From Planctomycetales bacterium (lineage in GTDB: Bacteria; Planctomycetota; Phycisphaerae; SM23-33), in contig JAUVIQ010000066.1 of assembly GCA_030592655.1 (NCBI GenBank), positions 1-12,954 on the forward strand: a stretch of DNA of 12,954 nucleotides, written 5' to 3'. Positions 1-6,825 of this stretch are shown here, piece by piece. Both the position numbers and the translations under genes were made by a program. Numbering within the stretch: the stretch's first letter is position 1; every line of letters starts with the position of its first letter. Under the pieces are notes generated by a model. The model was not told the origin of the DNA and made no database searches. It saw only the letters and a program-made list of their open reading frames with translations.

Positions 1-1092
1 AAAAAAACGCTGCTCGGTTCTGCGGTCCTCGTCAAGGGCAAATCTGCCGATGCCATCCAGGCCGCCTGCGACTCTGTGGCCAAGATGTCACGAGAACATC
101 GTCGGGTAGTCCTCCTGCCCGCCGGCAAGTACGAGTTCAAAAAGACGGTCAACGTCCCGGCCGGGATAACCATCCTGGGAAAAGGTTCAAAGACCGTCTG
201 CATCAACCGCCAGCCGAAAGGCGCTGCCTTCAAGATCACCGCGCCGAACGTGCGGATTACGCGGCTTCGACTGGAGGGTCCTTCGACCAGCCGAAAGTCC
301 CCCGGAAGGAACAGCGGAATATCCGTCTCCTCCAAATCGGCGCAGAAGGTTCGGATCGACCACTGCGAGATACTCACCTGCTGCTTCGGCGTGGCCTTCG
401 GCAATCAGTGCGGCGGACAGGTCGATCACTGCCACATCCACCATTGCATCACCGACGGTCTGGGATACGGAGTGATACCCTCCTCCGGCGCGCACGTGCT
501 GATCTGCGACAACGACTTCGGACCCTGCCGGCACTGCCTGGCCTCAAACGGCGCGCTGGACTGGTCAAGCCCGAAGCGCCTCGGAAAATACGTCCATAAG
601 AAAGGTTACCGAAAGGGTCACTGGGAACTCGTCCACAACCGCTTCTACGGCGACAACAAGACGGACTATCACCGCCACTGGGCCATCGACACGCACCCCG
701 GAATGAACGGATCTTTCGTCGTCGAGAACAATATCATCGAAAACATTCGGATGGGCCTGGGCATCCGCGACGGAGCCGGCATCATCAAAGGCAACGTCTT
801 CCGAAACATCACTCGAACGGCGATTATTATCCACTGGGGAAATCACAACGGAATCGTCGTCGAAGGCACGATGCCGAGAGACATAGACATATCCAAAAAT
901 CGCTTCGAGAAGGTCAAGAAGCAATACGACATCGGCAAGAGCGAGAACATCAGCATCGACGGCAAGATACTCCCGAAAACCAAGACGGAGCGAAAAGGCC
1001 CGAAGACAAAAATCCCACGCTTGAAACCGATTGGAAAACAACCACCGGGCAAAATTGAAAAACCAAAGAATAAAAGGGTGGGACTGCGCTAA
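1..1092 (+). CDS. Right-handed parallel beta-helix protein (pectate-lyase-like fold), 5' partial
   Basis: The frame is open to the left edge of the window, so the true start lies outside; an in-frame GTG at 76 exists but the upstream codons (ending ADAIQAACDSVAK) already read as part of the fold. The segment VVLLPAGKYEF...VNVPAGITILGKGS is the usual N-terminal cap of pectate-lyase-3/polygalacturonase-like beta-helices. It is followed by repeated rungs (VRITRLRLEG, VRIDHCEIL, FVVENNIIENI, GIIKGNVFRNI, IDISKNRFEKV). The motif HRHWAIDTHPG resembles the RHxxDTHG-type rung seen in many beta-helix proteins. Nine cysteines and several histidines cluster between residues 97 and 154 (counting from the GTG). 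The last 39 residues form a Lys/Pro-rich basic tail. The fold suggests binding or cleavage of a polysaccharide, but no catalytic set can be assigned. It converges on the sigma-factor gene. Confidence 0.8.
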   Translation, partial: KKTLLGSAVLVKGKSADAIQAACDSVAKMSREHRRVVLLPAGKYEFKKTVNVPAGITILGKGSKTVCINRQPKGAAFKITAPNVRITRLRLEGPSTSRKSPGRNSGISVSSKSAQKVRIDHCEILTCCFGVAFGNQCGGQVDHCHIHHCITDGLGYGVIPSSGAHVLICDNDFGPCRHCLASNGALDWSSPKRLGKYVHKKGYRKGHWELVHNRFYGDNKTDYHRHWAIDTHPGMNGSFVVENNIIENIRMGLGIRDGAGIIKGNVFRNITRTAIIIHWGNHNGIVVEGTMPRDIDISKNRFEKVKKQYDIGKSENISIDGKILPKTKTERKGPKTKIPRLKPIGKQPPGKIEKPKNKRVGLR

Positions 1093-1099
1093 ATCTTCG

Positions 1100-2224
1100 T
1101 CACAGCCTACGCGCTATCAAACTAATGAGAAGCGCGGCGGGTTTTCCGGCCTGGCGGGCTGCATCCTGCCGCTTCTGGTCCGCTTCGGTTATGGTCGCGC
1201 GGGTTACGATTGGCTTGGCTGCTTCGCACGCCAGCGTCGCCACCGGGTAATAAAAGCACGGCACGAACCCGCAGAAGGCGTGGTCGTACTGGCTACCGTG
1301 GGCGACGGCCAGGTGAATGCCCTTCTGCTTTGCGATTTTGCAGCAGCCTTGAAAGCCCTTGACGAAGGCAGGGTCCGGCACGCCCGCAGCCTCGGCCCCC
1401 ATTTCGTTGGGCCTAGCCGCCTTAAGGATCACCGAGCCGATGCTGAAGTCGGTCTCATTAAAATATCCTGCCGCCTCAACGCTGCCTTCTTCGCCCACGA
1501 TATAGACTCCGGCTTTTTCAGCATCTGCCGGCGAACCGAAATCGCCGGGCCTCTTCCTGCCGCTATAACTCAGCAGGTCGGCGGCTCCTTTGAGGTCGGC
1601 TTCGGTGGCGGCCTTGCGTACAATAACGTCTGCAAAGTCGCCGGAAAGTGGAAAACTCTTGAGTGTTTCATCTACCATTTTCATCATCCTTTGTTTGAGC
1701 CGGTCCCGCGCGGTTACCAGTCGCTTCTTGACAGTCGTAACCGGAACTTCGAGGAACTCGGCTATTGTCTTTTGCGAATACCCGTTGATGTAGAAGAGCG
1801 TCGTTACCATTCGCTGGTTTTCCGGCAATGCTCGGATTGCAGAGAGGACTTTGTCTTCCATTTCCTGCTTCTCCAGTGCTTCGGGCGGTTGCGGCTCGCC
1901 TGATGCCACGGCGGCAGCGGCGGCCAGTCCGGTCGTTGAGACGCGCTTGCCGCGTGTCATTCGGCTGCACTGTGTTACCACGATCCGCCGAAGCCAACCG
2001 CCGAACGCCCTGGCTTCCCGCAAAGTCGGCAGTTCCCGATACGCAGCCAGGAATGCTTCCTGGGCTGCATCTTCAGCCAGATGAAAATCGCCCAGTATCG
2101 CATACGCACAGCCGTAGGCCATGTCCTGATACCGCCGGACAATCTCGCCGAATGCAGCAAGGCGTTCTTCGGCAGCCGAATCCGCCGCCGCCGCCTTTTT
2201 TACCAACGATTCGATTTCTTCCAC
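1100..2224 (-). CDS. ECF sigma-70 factor fused to a C-terminal GNAT-like domain
   Basis: 374 residues, about twice a plain ECF sigma factor. Region 2 spans roughly residues 25-90 (RYQDMAYGCAYAILGD, LAEDAAQEAFLAAYREL, FGGWLRRIV). Region 4 spans about 122-180, with ALPENQR and the helix-turn-helix YSQKTIAEFLEVPVTTVKKRL. From residue about 198 a second domain starts with the GNAT-like strand VIVRKAATEADL and runs to HGSQYDHAFCGFVPCFYYPV (309-328), which looks like the HGD-YY-RFGF end of YhbS-type acetyltransferases. The expected acetyl-CoA loop (Q/R-x-x-G-x-G/A) is not recognisable in DPAFVKGFQGCCKIAKQKG, so the domain may sense rather than catalyse. The GTG start is supported by GGAG five nt upstream; no in-frame ATG lies nearby. 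No anti-sigma gene is adjacent, so the fused domain is the likely control element (inference). Confidence 0.88.
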   Translation of the reverse strand: MEEIESLVKKAAAADSAAEERLAAFGEIVRRYQDMAYGCAYAILGDFHLAEDAAQEAFLAAYRELPTLREARAFGGWLRRIVVTQCSRMTRGKRVSTTGLAAAAAVASGEPQPPEALEKQEMEDKVLSAIRALPENQRMVTTLFYINGYSQKTIAEFLEVPVTTVKKRLVTARDRLKQRMMKMVDETLKSFPLSGDFADVIVRKAATEADLKGAADLLSYSGRKRPGDFGSPADAEKAGVYIVGEEGSVEAAGYFNETDFSIGSVILKAARPNEMGAEAAGVPDPAFVKGFQGCCKIAKQKGIHLAVAHGSQYDHAFCGFVPCFYYPVATLACEAAKPIVTRATITEADQKRQDAARQAGKPAALLISLIARRL

Positions 2225-2298
2225 ATCAACTCCAATTCCGAAGGCCTTCTACTATTATGAGCCGACTTCGACCTATGAGGATACCCGGATATGGTAAA

Positions 2299-2304
2299 AT
2301 TATA
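2299..2304 (-). promoter_or_regulatory. Possible -10 box upstream of the sigma-factor gene
   Basis: A perfect TATAAT on the minus strand lies 75 nt before the GTG start, inside the 126-nt gap between the GH10 gene and the sigma gene. No good -35 hexamer stands 16-18 nt upstream, so this is a weak call. Nothing else in the gap is convincing. Confidence 0.3.
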
Positions 2305-2350
2305 TGGGAGAAATCGGCGCAGGGAGATCGAAATCGGAAACCGCCCCGGT

Positions 2351-3562
2351 TTAATCTATGGTGACGGTCTTGCTGCGCTCTTCTTTGCTCAATTGTATCG
2401 TTGTCTGCGTACCGTCGGCGGTTATAAGGTGCCGTCCGAAGAAAACCCTGACTTGGCACACTCCTTCTGCGTTCGCCTTGCCCTCCCACTTCGTCCACCA
2501 TTGCCTGTACACAAGGTCATGGTAAGCCTTCGCAGCCGGAGTAGGCGTCCAGTCTTTCTTCCATAGTGCGCCCTTCGCTTTTCGCCAATGATCGCCTTCC
2601 CAGAACCCCCACATAGATATCCCATCGACGGCAGGATGGGCGAAGCAGGTACGGTAGAGATCAACCAGTTGCTTCGTCCTGGCCTTCTCGTCATCGGTGT
2701 ACGTGTCAAACTCAGTAATCTTGATCGGCAGCCCGAAACGGGCCAATCGGTCAAGCACTCGCTTTACCTTCTTCGGATCGACGCTTTCGCGCTGCCATCC
2801 CTGGAAATGCCCCTGGAGGCCGATCCCGCCGACAGGCGCGCCGGCTTTCAACAGGGCTTCAATGTTTTTCTCGTATTCATCCAGTTTGTCACCTGTAAGA
2901 ACCTCGAAATCGTTGACGCAGAGAACTGCCTTCGGATCGGCTGCGCGGCACCACAGGAACATGTCTTTGCGGATGCCCTCGCCGAGGCGTTTAGCAAAGT
3001 ACTCGCCGTGAATCATTTCGTTGTTCACGTCATATTCGGATATTTGGCCCCTGAAGTGGGACAGAAGGTCTGTAACCCTGGACTCCAATGCCTTTCGTAA
3101 CGCCTTATCATCGAGTTTCCTGACCCAACTTGGTACAGCCTTCTCCTTCGCCCAGAAAACGCACTGTCCGCGCGTCCGAAAACCGTTCTCGCTACACCAC
3201 TTGAGCATTCTGTCGGCATCCTGATAGTTCACCTGACCCCGTTTCTTCTCCGTGCGGCCCCACTTTATGGCGTTGGCGGGGGCGGCGGAATTGAAATTGG
3301 CCTTCAGGACTTCCAGGTATTTTTTCTTGTCTTCCGGATCGGCGCGGCCGCCGAACATCCTCGACGAGATGGCCGTCCCGAACCAGAACTCATGCTGGAT
3401 TTGCGTCACCTTGACCGTAGCGCCCGGTCGGGTCCGAATGGTGAGCGTCCCCATTCTGTGTTTCCGGATTTCCTGCTGGATACTGTCTGCCTGCCCCGAA
3501 CAACCTGCTGTTGAACACGCTGCCAGTGCGGCAGATATGAACAATGCCATGGTGGACTTCAT
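2351..3562 (-). CDS. GH10 endo-1,4-beta-xylanase-type lipoprotein
   Basis: 403 residues from the ATG at 3562. This start is chosen because GGAG lies nine nt upstream and the protein then opens with a lipoprotein signal, MKSTMALFISAALAAC, lipobox LAAC with Cys16. In-frame starts further up (GTG 3625, ATG 3577) would spoil the signal and lack a ribosome site. A short region (TLTIRTRPGATVKVTQIQ, then HEFWFGTAIS) precedes the GH10 barrel, as in many planctomycete members. The acid/base glutamate is in EYDVNNEM (E182 in this numbering) and the nucleophile in IKITEFD (E284). The C-terminal MWGFWEGDHW and WTPTPAAKAYHDLV are typical of GH10 ends. The family hydrolyses beta-1,4-xylan. It sits 64 nt after wbpE in the same direction, so co-transcription is possible but unproven. 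Confidence 0.92.
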   Translation of the reverse strand: MKSTMALFISAALAACSTAGCSGQADSIQQEIRKHRMGTLTIRTRPGATVKVTQIQHEFWFGTAISSRMFGGRADPEDKKKYLEVLKANFNSAAPANAIKWGRTEKKRGQVNYQDADRMLKWCSENGFRTRGQCVFWAKEKAVPSWVRKLDDKALRKALESRVTDLLSHFRGQISEYDVNNEMIHGEYFAKRLGEGIRKDMFLWCRAADPKAVLCVNDFEVLTGDKLDEYEKNIEALLKAGAPVGGIGLQGHFQGWQRESVDPKKVKRVLDRLARFGLPIKITEFDTYTDDEKARTKQLVDLYRTCFAHPAVDGISMWGFWEGDHWRKAKGALWKKDWTPTPAAKAYHDLVYRQWWTKWEGKANAEGVCQVRVFFGRHLITADGTQTTIQLSKEERSKTVTID

Positions 3563-3571
3563 CGTTTCCGT

Positions 3572-3575
3572 CTCC
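3572..3575 (-). promoter_or_regulatory. Ribosome binding site that sets the GH10 start
   Basis: GGAG on the minus strand, nine nt before the ATG at 3562. The two earlier in-frame starts have no comparable site, which supports the shorter protein with the clean lipoprotein signal. Confidence 0.6.
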
Positions 3576-3626
3576 ATAACAGGGGGATTAAACCGAGGCA
3601 CTTTTAACATTTGCCGCTCTGGCACC

Positions 3627-4730
3627 TCAGCCCAGGAATTCCTTTACCTTCCCAGCCACATATTGAATCTGCTCGTCGGTTAGTTCCGGATAGACCGGAA
3701 GGGCAAGGGTCTCGTCGGCGGCTTTTTCCGATTCCGGGAAATCGCCGCGATTATAGCCCAGCGACGCAAAACATTTCTGCTCGTGGAGGCTTCGCGGGTA
3801 ATAGACCTCACAGCCGATGTCGTTTTCCTTCAGGAACGCCCGGAGATCGTCGCGCTTGGGCACGCGGACGACGTATTGATTGTAAATGGTAACGTTGTAA
3901 TCGCGGATTACCGGCGTTTTTACAGGTTCGAAATCGGCGAAGAGTGCATCGTATTTGGCGGCATTGGCGCGCCGGCCTTCGGACCAGTAATCGAGGTGTC
4001 GCAATTTGACGATAAGCCCCGCAGCCTGAAGCGTATCAAGGCGGAAATTCCCGCCGACCCACTTGTGATAATACTTCGGCTTGGACCCGTGATTGCGGCA
4101 TTGCGCGAGTCGCTCGCCCAGTTCGGCATCCTGCGTAACGACCATTCCGCCGTCGCCGAGGCCGCCGAGATTCTTGGATGGGAAGAAACTGAAAGCGCCC
4201 ACCGTCCCGATAGACCCCGCCTTCCGGCCTTTGTAAGTCGAGCCGATACTCTGTGCGGCGTCCTCAACGACGTAAAGGTTGTGCTTTTTGGCGATTTCCA
4301 TGATCGGGTCCATTTCGGCCATCTGACCGAAGAGGTGGACGGGGATAATGGCTTTGGTTTTATCGGTGATAGCGGCTTCGATTTTGGATGGGTCAATGTT
4401 GAATGTTTCGTCCTCGATATCGACGAAGACAGGTTTTGCGCCGGTTCGCCAGATGCTCCCTGCTGTGGCGAAGAAGGTGTAGGGTGTGGTGATTACCTCG
4501 TCGCCTGCGCCGATGTCAAGTGTCATAAGGGCGGCCAGAAGCGCGTCTGTACCGCTGGAGACGCCGACGGCTACGGCGCAATCGCTGTACCGGGCTACGG
4601 CCTTTTCGAGTTCCTTGACTTCGGGCCCGTTGATGAAATACTGACTGTCCATAACGGACTGCAAAGCCGGGGCCATCTCGTCCTTAATCGTCGCGTACTG
4701 TGCCTTCAAATCCAAAAGTGGAACCTGCAT
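3627..4730 (-). CDS. wbpE: DegT/DnrJ/EryC1-family PLP aminotransferase, WbpE-like
   Basis: 367 residues, full length for the family. It opens with VPLLDLKAQYATIKDEM, then FINGPEVKELE, the SSGTDALLAAL phosphate-contact segment (residues 58-68), and DEVITTPYTFFATA. VVEDAAQ (D157, Q160) contacts the cofactor and FSFFPSKNLGGLGDGG carries the Schiff-base lysine K186. NFRLDTLQAAGLIVKL matches the family's conserved dimer/active-site region. WbpE converts UDP-3-keto-GlcNAcA to UDP-GlcNAc(3NH2)A with glutamate as amino donor. Placement directly after a WbpD homologue makes this substrate more likely than other amino sugars, but substrate assignment within this family from sequence alone is never certain. 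AAGGA lies about ten nt before the ATG, and the wbpD stop is 30 nt upstream, so an operon is likely. Confidence 0.88.
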   Translation of the reverse strand: MQVPLLDLKAQYATIKDEMAPALQSVMDSQYFINGPEVKELEKAVARYSDCAVAVGVSSGTDALLAALMTLDIGAGDEVITTPYTFFATAGSIWRTGAKPVFVDIEDETFNIDPSKIEAAITDKTKAIIPVHLFGQMAEMDPIMEIAKKHNLYVVEDAAQSIGSTYKGRKAGSIGTVGAFSFFPSKNLGGLGDGGMVVTQDAELGERLAQCRNHGSKPKYYHKWVGGNFRLDTLQAAGLIVKLRHLDYWSEGRRANAAKYDALFADFEPVKTPVIRDYNVTIYNQYVVRVPKRDDLRAFLKENDIGCEVYYPRSLHEQKCFASLGYNRGDFPESEKAADETLALPVYPELTDEQIQYVAGKVKEFLG

Positions 4731-4760
4731 TTCGATTATATCCTTTCTTTAAATGTAGCA

Positions 4761-5342
4761 CTATGCCGGCTGGAGCACGCCATCGACAAGTTTGTATTCC
4801 GCGTCGCATCTGTTGCAGACGGACTTGTCGTCGGTGAGTTCAAGTTTCACGCCGCACTGACAGACCCATCCGTACCGGCGGGCTGGATTGCCATAGACCA
4901 GCGCATAATTCGGAACGTCGGTAACAACAACCGCACCGGCCCCGATAAATGCGTACCGCCCTATCGTGTTGCCGCAGACCACCGTCGCGTTAGCGCCGAT
5001 GGTCGCGCCGCGCTTGACGAGCGTGTCCATGTATTCGTCTTTGCGCGAAACGTGGCTTCGGGGGTTGAAAACATTGGTGAATACCATGCTGGGCCCACAG
5101 AACGTATCGTCCTCCAACGTAACGTTGTCGTAGATGGAGACGTTATTCTGGACCTTGACGTTGTCGCCGAGGACTGCCTTTGAGCCGATGTTGACGTTCT
5201 GCCCGATGGAGCAGCCCTTGCCGATTACCGCGCCGCCCATAACGTGGCTGAAGTGCCAGACCTTCGTACCTTCGCCGATAACAGCGCCTTCATCGACGTA
5301 ACTGCTCTCATGCACGAAATAGGGTTTTTCGTCTTTGCTCAT
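4761..5342 (-). CDS. wbpD: Left-handed beta-helix N-acetyltransferase, WbpD-like, with Cys4 tail
   Basis: 193 residues, close to the size of Pseudomonas WbpD. Hexapeptide repeats fill residues 15-150 (AVIGEG, AVIGKGCSIGQNVNIG, KVQNNVSIYDNVTLED). The signature segments WHFSHV, FCGPSMVFTNVFNPRS and LVKRGATIGANATVVCG match the WbpD group closely. The family transfers acetyl from acetyl-CoA to the 3-amino group of UDP-GlcNAc(3NH2)A, normally as a trimer. The C-terminus carries a CQC-x12-CNRC pattern (C161, C163, C176, C179) that looks like a small zinc ribbon. GGAG lies six nt before the ATG, and the gene follows wbpB by 27 nt. Confidence 0.9.
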   Translation of the reverse strand: MSKDEKPYFVHESSYVDEGAVIGEGTKVWHFSHVMGGAVIGKGCSIGQNVNIGSKAVLGDNVKVQNNVSIYDNVTLEDDTFCGPSMVFTNVFNPRSHVSRKDEYMDTLVKRGATIGANATVVCGNTIGRYAFIGAGAVVVTDVPNYALVYGNPARRYGWVCQCGVKLELTDDKSVCNRCDAEYKLVDGVLQPA

Positions 5343-5369
5343 GTAAAACTCCAGGATACCGACTACCGG

Positions 5370-6383
5370 CTAACCGACTACCAAACTGATTGGTTCACCG
5401 CCTCTTTGGAGCGATTTTGTTCCGGCTTCGAGAACTTTGACCACCCTCAGCCCGTCCGCGCCGTCGCTCAGCGGAGTTTTATCGTTAACGATACTGTCGA
5501 TAAAGTGCTGACATTCGGTTTTCAACGGCTCGCCGGCGGCAACTTTGGGGATGAGGATGTCGCCGGTGCGAAGCGTAATGGCTTCGACGTAACTGGAGAC
5601 GCTCTTGGAGATATCGGCGCCCTTGTCATAGACACGGATTTTCTCGGCTGCTTCCATATCATCGAAGACGACCATTTTCTGTGATCCGACAAGCGTTACC
5701 TTTCGGATTTTGTGCGGGTCAAGCCATGATACGTGAATATGCGCCATCCGCCCGTCGGCGAATTTCAGATTGGCGAAAACCACGTCCTCGACACCCTCCC
5801 GCAGATACGCCTGTCCACTGGCGGAGACGCTCACCGGTTCGGCATTGAAAAGATAGCACGCCACCGACACGTCGTGCGGCGCCAGGGACCACCATGCGTT
5901 TTCAACGTTACGAACGATACCGAGGTTGACCCGCTGGAAATAGAGGTACAGCGGCTTACCGACCTCGCCGGAGGTAATCGTCTGCTTGATGTAATTGACG
6001 GCAGGATGATATTCAAGCAGGTGTCCGACCATTAGTTTGAGGTTTTTTTCAGAGGCAAGGTCCACGAGTGTCTGGGATTCGTCGCTTGTGAGCGTCAGCG
6101 GTTTTTCGACGTAGGTATGCTTGCCGGCCTGAAGTGCAGCCGAAGCGATCTTGAAATGCAGCGGCGCATCGACCGCAACCACGACGGCATCGACGGCGTC
6201 ATCGCCGAAGGCCTTGTTCATATCGTCGGTAACATCCGCCTGGGGGTACATCGACGACATCATCCGGCGGACCTTCTCGTCAAGGTCGCAGATATACTTC
6301 AACTCAACGCCGTCCAACGAAGCGAAATTACGTACAAGATTCCTGCCCCAATTGCCCGCGCCAACCAATGCCACGCCAACCAT
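5370..6383 (-). CDS. wbpB: Gfo/Idh/MocA-family NAD-dependent sugar dehydrogenase, WbpB-like
   Basis: 337 residues. The N-terminal Rossmann fold shows VALVGAGNWGRN (residues 4-14), then VDAVVVAVDAPLHF, and the family hallmark EKP (E92, K93, P94) in KHTYVEKPLTL. GHLLEYHPAV and WWSLAPHDVSVA (H169, D170) belong to the C-terminal substrate domain. In the wbp pathway this enzyme oxidises C3 of UDP-GlcNAcA to the 3-keto sugar used by WbpE. The dehydrogenase family alone is not specific; the assignment rests on the neighbouring wbpD and wbpE. A strong ribosome site, AAGGAG six nt before the ATG, and a TATAAT box 64 nt further up make it the first gene of its operon. The WbpA and WbpI steps are not encoded in this window. 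Confidence 0.82.
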   Translation of the reverse strand: MVGVALVGAGNWGRNLVRNFASLDGVELKYICDLDEKVRRMMSSMYPQADVTDDMNKAFGDDAVDAVVVAVDAPLHFKIASAALQAGKHTYVEKPLTLTSDESQTLVDLASEKNLKLMVGHLLEYHPAVNYIKQTITSGEVGKPLYLYFQRVNLGIVRNVENAWWSLAPHDVSVACYLFNAEPVSVSASGQAYLREGVEDVVFANLKFADGRMAHIHVSWLDPHKIRKVTLVGSQKMVVFDDMEAAEKIRVYDKGADISKSVSSYVEAITLRTGDILIPKVAAGEPLKTECQHFIDSIVNDKTPLSDGADGLRVVKVLEAGTKSLQRGGEPISLVVG

Positions 6384-6447
6384 GCTCTACTCCTTATCAA
6401 AATTTCAGTTCGGGATAAACTTACAGCGTGTGATTCACCCAGCGGGT

Positions 6448-6453
6448 ATTATA
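6448..6453 (-). promoter_or_regulatory. Putative -10 box of the wbpBDE operon
   Basis: Perfect TATAAT on the minus strand within the 112-nt gap between the flgN/fliT-like gene and wbpB. Transcription would start near 6441, giving a leader of about 58 nt. The matching -35 is poor: TTCCAC at 16-nt spacing matches only two bases, and a better TTGACG is 23 nt away, too far. Confidence 0.45.
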
Positions 6454-6495
6454 CCGTTCTGCCCCCAAAGTGGAACCGTCAAAATCCAGGCCGAC

Positions 6496-6825
6496 TCAAG
6501 TCATCGCGTCGTGATACGCCTGCAGGGAGTTTTTCCCTTTTTGCATTTTTTTGAGTTTTCCGGCAAGGTCGCTCTTTTCGGTGGTGAGTATCAGGCACAG
6601 TTCATTATAAAGCCGGCGGATATGTTCAGCCTTTTCGCTGTTTTGAGACGGCGACGGGTATGAAGACGCTTCGGACAGAAGGGTTTCCAACTTCGCAGCG
6701 AGCGAAGAAACCTCCCGCAATTTCCCATCCCGTGCCAGACGAACCTGCCGCTCCAGCAGGGTTTGCAGTTCCATCAGCAGTATTTCGCCGTCGGTTGACG
6801 GGGTTGTGTCGGCTGTGTTTTCCAT
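6496..6825 (-). CDS. Small FlgN/FliT-like coiled-coil protein, probable flagellar export chaperone
   Basis: 109 residues, predicted almost wholly helical, with long heptad-like stretches (ILLMELQTLLERQVRLARDG, SLAAKLETLL, HIRRLYNELCLILTTEK, SDLAGKLKKMQKGKNSLQAY). The size, the RLYxELxLxL...EKxxLxxxLKKMxKGKxxLxAY pattern and the location near flgK and flgL fit the FlgN/FliT class of small helical chaperones that hold unpolymerised subunits for type III export. Similarity is by pattern only and the family is very divergent. Its ATG overlaps the stop of the upstream TPR gene by one base (TAATG), which suggests translational coupling. A different, canonical flgN is already present at 11386-11901, so the client here may be another subunit. 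Confidence 0.55.
   Translation of the reverse strand: MENTADTTPSTDGEILLMELQTLLERQVRLARDGKLREVSSLAAKLETLLSEASSYPSPSQNSEKAEHIRRLYNELCLILTTEKSDLAGKLKKMQKGKNSLQAYHDAMT

Noticed and set aside
1031..1903. A 290-residue open frame on the plus strand
   Set aside because: It lies opposite the sigma-GNAT gene and overlaps the end of the beta-helix gene; its translation shows no recognisable domain.
2338..2352. Inverted repeat AAACCG-CCC-CGGTTT at the end of the GH10 gene, considered as a terminator
   Set aside because: The 6-bp stem has a 3-nt loop and is not followed by a T tract on the minus strand.
3783..5183. A 466-residue open frame on the plus strand
   Set aside because: It runs antisense through both wbpE and wbpD, whose motifs are unmistakable; the antisense protein looks like low-complexity shadow coding.
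5358..5382. Two copies of the 10-mer ACCGACTACC, 15 nt apart, at the wbpB/wbpD junction
   Set aside because: One copy overlaps the end of wbpB and the other lies just before wbpD; too short and isolated to suggest a mobile element or operator.
6477..6482. TTGACG as a -35 box for the wbp promoter
   Set aside because: Spacing to the TATAAT box is 23 nt, too long for a housekeeping sigma promoter.
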